34,048 nucleotides of DNA from an uncultured Pelagibacteraceae bacterium. GTDB taxonomy: Bacteria; Pseudomonadota; Alphaproteobacteria; Pelagibacterales; Pelagibacteraceae. The position numbers and the translations under genes were made by a program. The stretch is from positions 1-34,048 of the forward strand of contig CABYQM010000011.1 in NCBI GenBank assembly GCA_902521075.1. The letters run 5' to 3'. This document shows positions 16,542-23,692 of the stretch, in pieces. The notes below the pieces were generated by a model that was given only the letters and a program-made list of their open reading frames with translations, searched no databases and was not told the DNA's origin. Every line of letters begins with the position of its first letter. The first letter of the stretch is position 1.

Positions 16542-17408
16542 TTGAAAGACTTATCAAATCAACAAAAAGGATCATCTCTTGCATTTATAGCTGTGATGTT
16601 CATCACGCCAGATTCACTTTTTATAAGATTATCTTCGATAGATACTTGGGGATTATTGTTTTATAGAGGTGCGATACCATTTGTAGCTGTATTAATTGGA
16701 CTTCTTATATTTTATAAAAAAAACTTTATTAAAGCATTTTTGAATGTTGGTTATGCTGGTATTTTTTATATTATAAGTTTTTCGATTTGTAACATCACAT
16801 TTATAATTTCAATCCAAAATACAAATGTAGCAAATACATTAATAATGATTGCGATGGCACCTATGCTTTCAGCAATCCTTGGTGCAATATTTTTAAAAGA
16901 GGTTCCCGATAAGAAGACTTGGATAGCTATAGCTATTACTTTAGTAGCTGTAATATATATATTTTATGACTCTCTTGAGATGGGTAACTTATTTGGTGAT
17001 CTTATGGGTATAACAACAGCTTTTGGACTCGCCACCAACGCGGTAATAATCAGGTCGGCAAAAGATAGAGATTTGCTACCTTCAGCAGTTGTCGGTAAGC
17101 TTACAGTAGCTCTATTTGCTCTCTTTTTCGTTGAAAGTTATGAGTTAGTTGAAAAAGACCTGATTTATATACCTTTAATGTGTATTTTGTGTGTAGCAAT
17201 ACCATTCGTTTTGGTGACGATTGCTCCAAGATTTATACCTGCCGAGGAAGTTAATCTGTTTTTTCTTCTAGAGACCATTTTAGGACCCATTTGGGTTTGG
17301 TTAGTTATCAAAGAACAGCCGAGTATAGAGACAATAGTTGGTGGACTTGTAATTATTTTCACTATAGCTATTCACTCTTATCTAAAATTAAAATCTTCTT
17401 CTAAATAA
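16542..17408 (+). CDS. EamA/DMT-family transporter
   Basis: This 288-aa inner-membrane protein has about ten hydrophobic segments and the duplicated EamA layout. Marks include WGLLFYRGAIPF after the first helix, NVANTLIMIAMAPMLSAILG in the middle of repeat 1, and PAEEVNLFFLLETILGPIWV in repeat 2. These families mostly export amino acids or other small metabolites, and the substrate is not predictable. The start is a TTG directly after the gshB stop. The first in-frame ATG would cut into the first membrane helix, so TTG is preferred. Its position suggests a link to thiol or amino-acid export. Confidence 0.85.
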   Translation: MKDLSNQQKGSSLAFIAVMFITPDSLFIRLSSIDTWGLLFYRGAIPFVAVLIGLLIFYKKNFIKAFLNVGYAGIFYIISFSICNITFIISIQNTNVANTLIMIAMAPMLSAILGAIFLKEVPDKKTWIAIAITLVAVIYIFYDSLEMGNLFGDLMGITTAFGLATNAVIIRSAKDRDLLPSAVVGKLTVALFALFFVESYELVEKDLIYIPLMCILCVAIPFVLVTIAPRFIPAEEVNLFFLLETILGPIWVWLVIKEQPSIETIVGGLVIIFTIAIHSYLKLKSSSK

Positions 17409-17422
17409 AATTATTTTTCTTT

Positions 17423-17450
17423 TTGTCACAAATTTGTCTTGATTTAAAAT
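17423..17450 (+). promoter_or_regulatory. Candidate sigma-70-type promoter for the MFS gene, with a palindrome in the spacer
   Basis: TTGTCA (17423-17428) and TAAAAT (17445-17450) are separated by 16 bp in the 70-bp gap before the MFS gene. The perfect palindrome ACAAATTTGT (17428-17437) begins at the last base of the -35 box and could be an operator. In DNA this AT-rich such a match is not rare. Confidence 0.35.
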
Positions 17451-17478
17451 TAGATCGCCCATAAACACCGCTAATTTT

Positions 17479-18771
17479 ATGAACAAAATTATAAAAAACT
17501 CTTGGGCTCTCTTTATGGGTATGGCATTTATAATGCTCGCTCATGGTTTTCAAGGTACTCTTTTAGGTGTTAGAGCAGTTAAAGAAAATTTTGGTCTATC
17601 ATCGACAGGTTTTTTGTTTTCTGGATATTTTGTTGGATATTTTATTGGAGCAAAAATTATACAATCATTAATTCATAGAGTTGGGCATATTAGAGTATTC
17701 GCAGCTTTTGCTTCTGTCACTTCAATTGTGGTCTTGTTACACTCTATTTTTGTAAATCCTATTTCATGGTTCGTGCTTAGAATGATTTCTGGATTTAGCA
17801 TGGTTTGCCTTTATACAATTGCTGAAAGCTGGTTAAATGATAGATCTACAAATAAGAATAGAGGTAGTGTTTTATCAATCTATATGATTGTTATGTATGC
17901 CTCTATGGCGATTGGAATGTTTTTCATAAACTTTAGTAAACCAGAAAACTTTCAACCTTTTATATTGATATCTTTATTTATGTCATTGTCTCTTGTTCCA
18001 ATATTATTAACAAAAAGAAAGGCTCCAAACTTTAAAAAAATATCAGGTATGAAACTCAAGGAAGTTTATAAATCATCACCATTTGGTGTTGTAAGTTCGT
18101 TTTTAATTGGAATATCACATTCTGCTGTTTTTTCATTGATTGCAGTTTATGCTACATCGATGAATTTTAGTATTTTAGAAGTTTCAATAGTAACCTTTTT
18201 ATTTGCGATATCTGGAGCTATATCTCAATGGCCAATAGGAAAATTATCAGATGTTTTAGATAGAAGAATTGTAATTATTTATACAACATTTGGAGCAGCT
18301 TTATTTTGTTTTTTGGCGATTATTTCCTCGGGTCAAATGTATATGCCTGCAGGTTTAGCTACATCAAAAATATTTTTTTATATCTGTATAATGTGTTTTT
18401 CTTTTTGTAGTCTACCAATGTTTGCATTAATTTTTGCACACACAAATGATTTTATACCAAAAGAAAAATTTGTAGCAGCAGGAGCAGGATTACAATTTGT
18501 TTTTGGTCTTGGTGCAATTTGCGGTCCTTTTATGTGCTCACTATTTATGGAATTTTTAGGAGAAAATGGATTTTTTATTTTTTTAATTATATTTCATTCA
18601 TTTATTGGTTTATTTGGAATATATAGAATGCAAATTAGAGAGTCTGGAGATAACCCAGATTCACAATTTGCACCTATGCCACAAACGATAACTCCAGCCG
18701 GTATAGAACTTAATCCTTCAACTGAACCAATAGATGAACCAAATAATTTAAACGAATTTAAGAAAATTTAG
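17479..18771 (+). CDS. MFS transporter (YcaD-like)
   Basis: This 430-aa protein has about twelve membrane helices. The first begins WALFMGMAFIMLAHGFQGTL. A GYFVGYFIG segment (helix 2) and YTIAESWLNDRSTNKNRGS mark the loop region typical of the YcaD-like MFS branch. IGKLSDVLDRR is the second-half equivalent of the MFS loop 2-3 motif. The C-terminal ~40 residues are hydrophilic and rich in Pro, Asn and Glu, ending well after the last helix. Substrate is unknown. It has its own likely promoter and is followed 15 bp later by the SDR-like gene. Confidence 0.86.
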   Translation: MNKIIKNSWALFMGMAFIMLAHGFQGTLLGVRAVKENFGLSSTGFLFSGYFVGYFIGAKIIQSLIHRVGHIRVFAAFASVTSIVVLLHSIFVNPISWFVLRMISGFSMVCLYTIAESWLNDRSTNKNRGSVLSIYMIVMYASMAIGMFFINFSKPENFQPFILISLFMSLSLVPILLTKRKAPNFKKISGMKLKEVYKSSPFGVVSSFLIGISHSAVFSLIAVYATSMNFSILEVSIVTFLFAISGAISQWPIGKLSDVLDRRIVIIYTTFGAALFCFLAIISSGQMYMPAGLATSKIFFYICIMCFSFCSLPMFALIFAHTNDFIPKEKFVAAGAGLQFVFGLGAICGPFMCSLFMEFLGENGFFIFLIIFHSFIGLFGIYRMQIRESGDNPDSQFAPMPQTITPAGIELNPSTEPIDEPNNLNEFKKI

Positions 18772-18786
18772 TGTAAGTTCAAAATT

Positions 18787-19443
18787 ATGAAAACAGCATT
18801 AATATTCGGTTCAACTGGATTAATTGGTGGAATATTACTTAAATTGTTAGCCAGTGATCAAAAATATAAAAAAATCAAGGTTTTTGTAAGATCTTCTACT
18901 TCAAAAATTGATCCTAAAATAGAAGTTATTCAAACAGATTTTACAAAATTAGAAAATATTAAGCCAGAAATAAAAGGCGATGATTGTTTTTTTTGTATTG
19001 GAACTACAAGAAAAAAAACACCTAACAAACAAGAATATATAAACACCGAGTACAATTTACCTGTAACAATTGGAAAAATTTGTAGCGATAATAATGTACA
19101 AAATTTTACTTATATTTCTTCATTGGGTGCCAGTTCAAAAAAAACAAATTTGTATCTAAAAAATAAAGGTATGGCTGAAGAAGAATTAAGAAAACTAAAC
19201 TTTAAAAAATTTATTGTAATTAGACCTTCATTTTTAATTGGAAAAAGAATAGAGGAAAGATTGGGAGAAAAAATAGGTATTTTCGCCATGAAATGTATAT
19301 CGCCAATTTTAGTTGGAGATTTAAAAAAATATAAATCGATAAATGCAGAAATAGTTGCCAAATCCATGATAAATATATCAAACAGTTCAATACAAAGTGG
19401 AGTATTTGAACCACCACAATTACTGGAAATTGGAAGAGAATAA
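18787..19443 (+). CDS. NAD(P)-binding atypical SDR (TIP30/HTATIP2-like)
   Basis: This 218-aa Rossmann protein has the nucleotide-binding start MKTALIFGSTGLIGG (TGxxG type). It contains CFFCIGTTRKKT, which is characteristic of the HTATIP2/TIP30-like and related bacterial NAD(P)H-binding proteins. It continues with YISSLGAS and YLKNKGMAEEELRKLN, then VIRPSFLIGKR. The Tyr-x-x-x-Lys of classical SDRs appears as YLKNK. Substrate is unknown. In this group the proteins may act as reductases or regulators. It ends 70 bp before the GYD gene and appears to be the last gene of the run starting at the MFS gene. Confidence 0.8.
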   Translation: MKTALIFGSTGLIGGILLKLLASDQKYKKIKVFVRSSTSKIDPKIEVIQTDFTKLENIKPEIKGDDCFFCIGTTRKKTPNKQEYINTEYNLPVTIGKICSDNNVQNFTYISSLGASSKKTNLYLKNKGMAEEELRKLNFKKFIVIRPSFLIGKRIEERLGEKIGIFAMKCISPILVGDLKKYKSINAEIVAKSMINISNSSIQSGVFEPPQLLEIGRE

Positions 19444-19485
19444 TTTTTTATAAATCAATAAAATATTAAAAAAAATTATTTTAAG

Positions 19486-19509
19486 TGCTATAATATATTT
19501 AAAGGAGGT
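19486..19509 (+). promoter_or_regulatory. Extended -10 promoter and near-perfect Shine-Dalgarno for the GYD gene
   Basis: TGCTATAAT (19486-19494) is a textbook extended -10 element with a consensus TATAAT. Immediately downstream AAAGGAGGT (19501-19509) is an almost full-length match to the 16S anti-Shine-Dalgarno, four bases before the ATG at 19514. Transcription would start at about 19500, giving a very short leader. No comparable combination occurs elsewhere in the window. Confidence 0.7.
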
Positions 19510-19513
19510 ATCT

Positions 19514-19837
19514 ATGGCTAAATTTTTTTTAATGGGAAATTTTACAGAGAAAGCATTCGCAGGCTTTTTAAAAGATCCTGGATCAGATAGATCCGAGGTT
19601 GCTAGAAAGTGTTCTGAAAGCGTCGGCGCTGAAATGAAATCTTACACATATTTAAGAGGACCCTATGACTTTATAGTTGAAACCCATGGCACATTTGAGC
19701 AAATGGCAGCTATAAAAATGGCTACTGAAGGAAGTGGTGCACTTAAAAATATCGCTATTTGTGAGGAAACACCAATGAATGATATTGCAAATCATGCAAC
19801 AAAAGTATCGAGTGGCTATAAAGTGCCTGGACAATAA
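19514..19837 (+). CDS. GYD-domain protein
   Basis: This 107-aa small cytoplasmic protein matches the GYD domain family, a ferredoxin-like fold. It has a central YLRGPYDFIVETHGTFEQMA segment, corresponding to the GxYDxVxxxExPD motif, and AIKMATEGSGALKN following it. The C-terminus is a short hydrophilic tail. The family is widespread but has no defined reaction. Its unusually strong promoter and ribosome site suggest high expression. It appears monocistronic, with a hairpin following the stop codon. Codon and amino-acid use are richer in Gly and Ala than the neighbours, consistent with a highly expressed gene. Confidence 0.85.
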   Translation: MAKFFLMGNFTEKAFAGFLKDPGSDRSEVARKCSESVGAEMKSYTYLRGPYDFIVETHGTFEQMAAIKMATEGSGALKNIAICEETPMNDIANHATKVSSGYKVPGQ

Positions 19838-19843
19838 TCTTAC

Positions 19844-19872
19844 TGGTAGCTTCATTAATTATGGGGCTACCA
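19844..19872 (+). terminator. Hairpin after the GYD gene
   Basis: TGGTAGC (19844-19850) pairs perfectly with GCTACCA (19866-19872). A 15-nt loop separates them, and CAT/ATG inside it could pair further. It begins a few bases after the stop codon. Only a weak AT tract follows, so it may be an RNA 3'-end stabiliser rather than a classical intrinsic terminator. Confidence 0.55.
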
Positions 19873-19937
19873 ATTTAAAATCGAAACTGTCAAAATATCT
19901 CATTCAAATAAAGTAATATTGATCTATTAAGAAAGTT

Positions 19938-20396
19938 ATGAACAAAAGAAAATTTATAAAATTATCTATATTTGGATCATTATTATACAGTATTTTTCCA
20001 TACAAAATTTCATTAGCTGAAACCAAAAAAATAATTAATCAAAATTTAACAGAAGCTCAAAAAAAAATAATGTTTGAGGAAGCAACCGAACGACCATTCT
20101 CAAGCCCTCTTAATTACGAGAAAAGAGAAGGTTTTTATCACTGTGCAAATTGCGGAGCTAAACTATTTAAGTCTAGTTCAAAATTTGATAGTGGAACTGG
20201 TTGGCCATCATTTACAGAAGCTCTTCCTGGAGCTTTTAAAACTAAGGTTGATTGTAGCTTTGGCATGAAAAGAATTGAGTACCATTGTGCAAAATGTGGT
20301 GCCCATCATGGTCATGTCTTTGAAGACGGTCCTGGATCGACAGGAAAGAGATATTGTAATAACGGCTTGTGTTTAATATTTAAACCATCATCATAA
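19938..20396 (+). CDS. msrB: Exported peptide-methionine (R)-S-oxide reductase
   Basis: MsrB reduces methionine-R-sulfoxide in proteins. The 152-aa product starts with a basic-hydrophobic export signal, NKRKFIKLSIFGSLLYS, ending in a cleavable-looking SLAE. It resembles a degenerate Tat signal (KRKF). The mature domain has zinc cysteines Cys69/Cys72 (CANCG) and Cys117/Cys120 (CAKCG), FDSGTGWPSF, and the catalytic Cys140 in GKRYCNNG. Extra cysteines at 106 and 145 may act in resolving or disulfide exchange. It is followed by a 61-aa gene and then sodB on the same strand. An exported MsrA is encoded about 6.5 kb downstream. Confidence 0.93.
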   Translation: MNKRKFIKLSIFGSLLYSIFPYKISLAETKKIINQNLTEAQKKIMFEEATERPFSSPLNYEKREGFYHCANCGAKLFKSSSKFDSGTGWPSFTEALPGAFKTKVDCSFGMKRIEYHCAKCGAHHGHVFEDGPGSTGKRYCNNGLCLIFKPSS

Positions 20397-20408
20397 AACG
20401 GAGGAATA

Positions 20409-20594
20409 ATGAAGATATTGAGTATATTGAAAGGGGTTGAATTAGTTATAGCAGATTTAGAAGTAAATTTGGGAGAACAGGTGAGAAGTGCACCTACGTT
20501 ATGCGCAAGATACAATGGTAAAATTATACCTTTAAACACTGCTCAAGATGGTCGACCCATTCTTATGAGAGAAGAAAACGCTTTAGAAAACTAA
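20409..20594 (+). CDS. Small conserved-looking protein of unknown function
   Basis: I do not recognise this 61-aa product. It has no membrane helix, one cysteine (Cys32 in APTLCARYNGKI) and a compact alternation of hydrophobic and polar residues, which suggests a small folded beta-rich domain. Support for being real comes from a clear ribosome site, GGAGGA at 20400-20405 just before the ATG, and from fitting tightly between msrB (12-bp gap) and sodB (64-bp gap) on the same strand. The setting suggests an oxidative-stress or metal-related role, but this is inference only. Confidence 0.6.
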   Translation: MKILSILKGVELVIADLEVNLGEQVRSAPTLCARYNGKIIPLNTAQDGRPILMREENALEN

Positions 20595-20613
20595 TTTTGT
20601 ATTTAATTGCGTC

Positions 20614-20627
20614 AACTTAATTAAGTT
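20614..20627. promoter_or_regulatory. 14-bp palindrome upstream of sodB
   Basis: AACTTAATTAAGTT is a perfect inverted repeat in the 64-bp gap before sodB. It could be an operator for a dimeric regulator. Such AT-only palindromes are expected a few times by chance in 34 kb of this composition, so support is weak. Confidence 0.25.
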
Positions 20628-20658
20628 TATTTACAAGGAAATATTATAAAAAATAACT

Positions 20659-21252
20659 ATGACATTTGAATTACCAAAACTAAATTATTCTAATGAGGCT
20701 TTGTCTCCAATAATGTCACAAGAAACATTAGAATTACATCATGGAAAACATCATCAAACCTACATAACAAATCTTAACAATTTTATAAAAGATACGGACT
20801 TGGCTGAAATGTCATTGGAAGATATAATTGTTAAAAGCTCAAAAGATAACTCAAAAGCTGGAATATTTAATAATGCAAGCCAGCATTGGAACCATAATCT
20901 TTTTTGGAAGTGCATGAAGCCAAAAGGTGGTGGGAATATTCCGTCAAAACTTGAGAAAAAAATTATTGAAGATTTTGGAAGTGTTGAAAAATTCAAAGAT
21001 GAATTCAAACAAGCAGGTATAACTCAATTTGGATCAGGTTGGTGTTGGTTATCTTTAAATAATGATAAATTGGTTGTTACAAAAACAGCAAATGCCGCTA
21101 ATCCTTTAATTGATAACTTAAAACCAATACTTGGTTGTGATGTCTGGGAGCATTCATATTACATTGATTATAGAAATAGAAGACCTGAATATTTAGATAA
21201 ATTTGTTGATAATCTTATAGATTGGGAATTTGTTGATTCTCTATTAATCTAA
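20659..21252 (+). CDS. sodB: Superoxide dismutase, Fe type
   Basis: This enzyme dismutates superoxide to oxygen and hydrogen peroxide. The 197-aa protein has all four metal ligands: His27 (LHHGKHH), His79 (QHWNHNLFW), Asp161 and His165 (DVWEHSYYID). Gln75, in the NASQHWNH position used by Fe enzymes, and the lack of the Gln typical of Mn enzymes after FGSGW favour the iron form. There is no signal peptide, so it is cytoplasmic. It follows msrB and a 61-aa gene, giving an oxidative-defence group. Confidence 0.94.
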   Translation: MTFELPKLNYSNEALSPIMSQETLELHHGKHHQTYITNLNNFIKDTDLAEMSLEDIIVKSSKDNSKAGIFNNASQHWNHNLFWKCMKPKGGGNIPSKLEKKIIEDFGSVEKFKDEFKQAGITQFGSGWCWLSLNNDKLVVTKTANAANPLIDNLKPILGCDVWEHSYYIDYRNRRPEYLDKFVDNLIDWEFVDSLLI

Positions 21253-21295
21253 ATAATCCTAGAACTTTTTGAGATAAATCAAAGATTAGATTTTT

Positions 21296-21523
21296 GTGAA
21301 CAAAGAAAACGCAAATAAACTGTGGAAAATGATACAGGAAGCTGGCGATTATTTGAATGGTCAACTTCCTGATCATCCAAATCATCCAAAAGGAAGAAAT
21401 CCATATGCTCATGTAGCAATATGTGTAAAAAACAAATTTAATTCTACTTATAAAGATATTCCTGATGACAAATTTGATGAAGTAATCAACTATATTAAAT
21501 TTTTAAAAGAAAATCCTAGTTAA
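21296..21523 (+). CDS. Small protein with an ORF6C-like C-terminal motif
   Basis: This 75-aa protein is read from a GTG start, 43 bp after sodB. It begins NKENANKLWKMIQEAGDYL, then has a His/Pro-rich turn (LPDHPNHPKGRNPYAH). It ends KNKFNSTYKDIPDDKFDEVI, followed by an aromatic helix. The last part resembles the ORF6C motif of phage antirepressor-type proteins (sYKdIp...fdeai.fi). That resemblance is by eye and may be convergence. Function is unknown. Its 3' end overlaps the convergent threonine aldolase gene by 4 bp. The GTG start has no obvious Shine-Dalgarno. Confidence 0.6.
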   Translation: MNKENANKLWKMIQEAGDYLNGQLPDHPNHPKGRNPYAHVAICVKNKFNSTYKDIPDDKFDEVINYIKFLKENPS

Positions 21524-22569
21524 TTAGATATAGTTTTTAGAAACTCGTCTACTTCACTAGTTTTAGTATTCCAAGCTGTAACAAGTCTAACTGTCTTGCC
21601 GCCTAATTCCTCATTGCTCATCATATATTCTTCTGTATTTAAATGCTCAACCATCTTTTTTGGCAGTTTAACAAAAACTTCATTTGCCTCGGTTGGATAT
21701 TCAAGTTTAACTTGATTACTGGAAACTAAACCATCGCTTAATTTTTTTGCCATTAGATTTGCGTGTCTTGCGTTTTTTAACCAAACATCATTTGAGATAT
21801 ATCCATCTAATTGTGCAGAAACAAAACGCATTTTAGACAATAGATGACCGGATCTTTTTAACAAAAAAGGTAAATTGCCAACTAATTCCTTATTAAATAT
21901 AATAATTGCTTCAGCTGCTATACATCCGTTCTTCGTTGCTCCAAAAGATAATATATCAATTCCTGATTTCCATGTCATTTCTGCGGGAGTAACATCTAGT
22001 GAAACAAGCGCATTAGCGAACCTAGCACCATCCATATGTACTTTTAATTTTTTTTTATGTGCAATTTCAGAGATATTTCTAATTTGATCTAAAGTATAAA
22101 CTTCACCAGTTTCTGTTGCTTGAGTTATGCTAACAATAGATGGTTGAGTATGATGCACAATTCCAAACCCTCCAATATTATCATTTAGCTCATCAACTGT
22201 TATTTTGCCGTCTTTACCGTTTAATGGAACAAGTTTTGCTCCACCTGTATAAAATTCAGGGGCTCCACACTCATCAACATTGATATGAGAAAATTTATGG
22301 CAATAAATATTTCCAAATGATGGAGAAATAGCAGAAAGTGCTAAAGCATTTGATGCAGTTCCTGATGCTGTGGGGTAAACAATTACATCCTTTTCGAAAA
22401 TTTTAGAAAATTTTTCTTGTAACACACCTGAAATTTCATCGTTACCATACGGAGGAGCAATACCATCATTTGCTTTGATAATTGCATCCAAAACTTCTGG
22501 ACAAGCTCCTGTCACATTGTCTGAAGCAAATTTTACTCTTTTGCGTTTTGTATTAATTTTTGCGTTCAT
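21520..22569 (-). CDS. ltaE: Low-specificity L-threonine aldolase
   Basis: This PLP enzyme cleaves L-threonine or allo-threonine to glycine and acetaldehyde. The 349-aa protein of the beta-eliminating-lyase fold has SDNVTGACPEVLDAI and YGNDEIS near the N-terminus. It has PTASGTASNALAL, the HMDGARFANA strand with the PLP-contacting Asp180, and the Schiff-base Lys213 in SFGATKNG. It is the last gene of a three-gene minus-strand operon, 1 bp after the amidinotransferase. The glycine it yields could feed that enzyme. SAR11 strains are reported to need external glycine or serine, so the enzyme may also serve general glycine supply. Confidence 0.9.
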   Translation of the reverse strand: MNAKINTKRKRVKFASDNVTGACPEVLDAIIKANDGIAPPYGNDEISGVLQEKFSKIFEKDVIVYPTASGTASNALALSAISPSFGNIYCHKFSHINVDECGAPEFYTGGAKLVPLNGKDGKITVDELNDNIGGFGIVHHTQPSIVSITQATETGEVYTLDQIRNISEIAHKKKLKVHMDGARFANALVSLDVTPAEMTWKSGIDILSFGATKNGCIAAEAIIIFNKELVGNLPFLLKRSGHLLSKMRFVSAQLDGYISNDVWLKNARHANLMAKKLSDGLVSSNQVKLEYPTEANEVFVKLPKKMVEHLNTEEYMMSNEELGGKTVRLVTAWNTKTSEVDEFLKTISN

Positions 22570-22570
22570 T

Positions 22571-23686
22571 TTATTGTTTTGGAAAATAATCTTTTAAAGT
22601 ACCTTCTCTATAAACATCGGCTGTACAACAATGAAGGCCTCCACCAAAAGCATATGCATCTCTCAACTCTACAGGGATAACTTCCATACCTAATTTATCT
22701 AACTGTTCAGCTTGATATTTTTCACTTTTTTCAACGCATACAGTTTTAGGGTCAAGAACTAAAACATTCATTGATAGCCATACTGAAGAGTAACAAAGTG
22801 GTGGTGGGGTATTATGAGCAGGTTGTGCAGCATCAATAATTTCCCATCCATTATCTTCAAATAATTTTCTTTGTTCTTTTGGAAGTCTTCGTTGTGGATT
22901 ATTAATAATTAACCCTTCTTTAATTGGGGTAAAGGTTGCATCAATATGAATTGGATAAGGATCGCCTGGGAAATTTACAGCATGAACTCTATGATCCTTA
23001 AAATGTCTTTTTATCCAATCAATTCCTTTTAAATTAGTTGTAAATCCGTGTTGTACAACCAAATCCTTTCCAAATCTTAGAATATCTGCGGCATCAAATA
23101 ATGGCTCTTCCTCAGTTGTGACAAAGTATTTATTTTCTGTCCATTCAAGTCTTTTTGTTACACCAATTTTATCTGATAAATAGTCTTTTCTATAGTCTGC
23201 ATCTGTTAATCTAGGCTTTGGTGCTGACTCATGTCTCATATTTGGATCTTTATTATAATAGTCTTTTAATAATGGTCTGTAACATAGGTACTCAAACCAT
23301 CTGCACCTGTAGCTCATTGTAGCTTCTAATATTTCATTTCCCACAGTTAACAAAACATCTCGAGGTGGCATACATCCAAACATAGTTTCGGCTTTCCAGT
23401 CAGGAGTTGATGTTGGTTGATTAAAATCTAAAGGTGTTGGTCTATCAACTTTTATTCCCCTTTTTTCAAGCAAATTTGAAAAGTTATCTAATAGTTCATT
23501 AGCTTTATCGACAGTGTCCTTAGTTCTTGGACCATAAGTTCCTCGCATATCAGAGTCTTCTGGAACTTTAGCATCTAAAGCAGGTTCAGGTGCTGGAATA
23601 CAAGTACCATCTGCTCTTCCAACAATTACATGTTTTAATGGATCCCATTCATTCCAACTATTAACAATCTTATTATTTTGAACCAT
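22571..23686 (-). CDS. L-arginine:glycine amidinotransferase-like enzyme
   Basis: This 371-aa protein of the AGAT/StrB amidinotransferase family moves an amidino group from arginine to an amine acceptor. Glycine as acceptor would give guanidinoacetate and ornithine. The catalytic triad aligns with human AGAT (Asp254, His303, Cys407) as Asp198 (FDAADIL), His247 (IHIDATF) and Cys353 (GGGLHCCTADV). The 49-residue Asp-His spacing is identical. The human acceptor-pocket residues Asn300 and Met302 correspond here to Tyr244 and Ile246, so a different acceptor is possible. Gaps to the EamA gene (6 bp) and threonine aldolase (1 bp) show one operon. There is no signal peptide. Confidence 0.88.
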   Translation of the reverse strand: MVQNNKIVNSWNEWDPLKHVIVGRADGTCIPAPEPALDAKVPEDSDMRGTYGPRTKDTVDKANELLDNFSNLLEKRGIKVDRPTPLDFNQPTSTPDWKAETMFGCMPPRDVLLTVGNEILEATMSYRCRWFEYLCYRPLLKDYYNKDPNMRHESAPKPRLTDADYRKDYLSDKIGVTKRLEWTENKYFVTTEEEPLFDAADILRFGKDLVVQHGFTTNLKGIDWIKRHFKDHRVHAVNFPGDPYPIHIDATFTPIKEGLIINNPQRRLPKEQRKLFEDNGWEIIDAAQPAHNTPPPLCYSSVWLSMNVLVLDPKTVCVEKSEKYQAEQLDKLGMEVIPVELRDAYAFGGGLHCCTADVYREGTLKDYFPKQ

Positions 23687-23692
23687 GTAAAA

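Noticed and set aside
20074..20268. 64-aa frame overlapping msrB on the same strand
   Set aside because: The msrB frame carries all catalytic and zinc motifs. This alternative frame has none.
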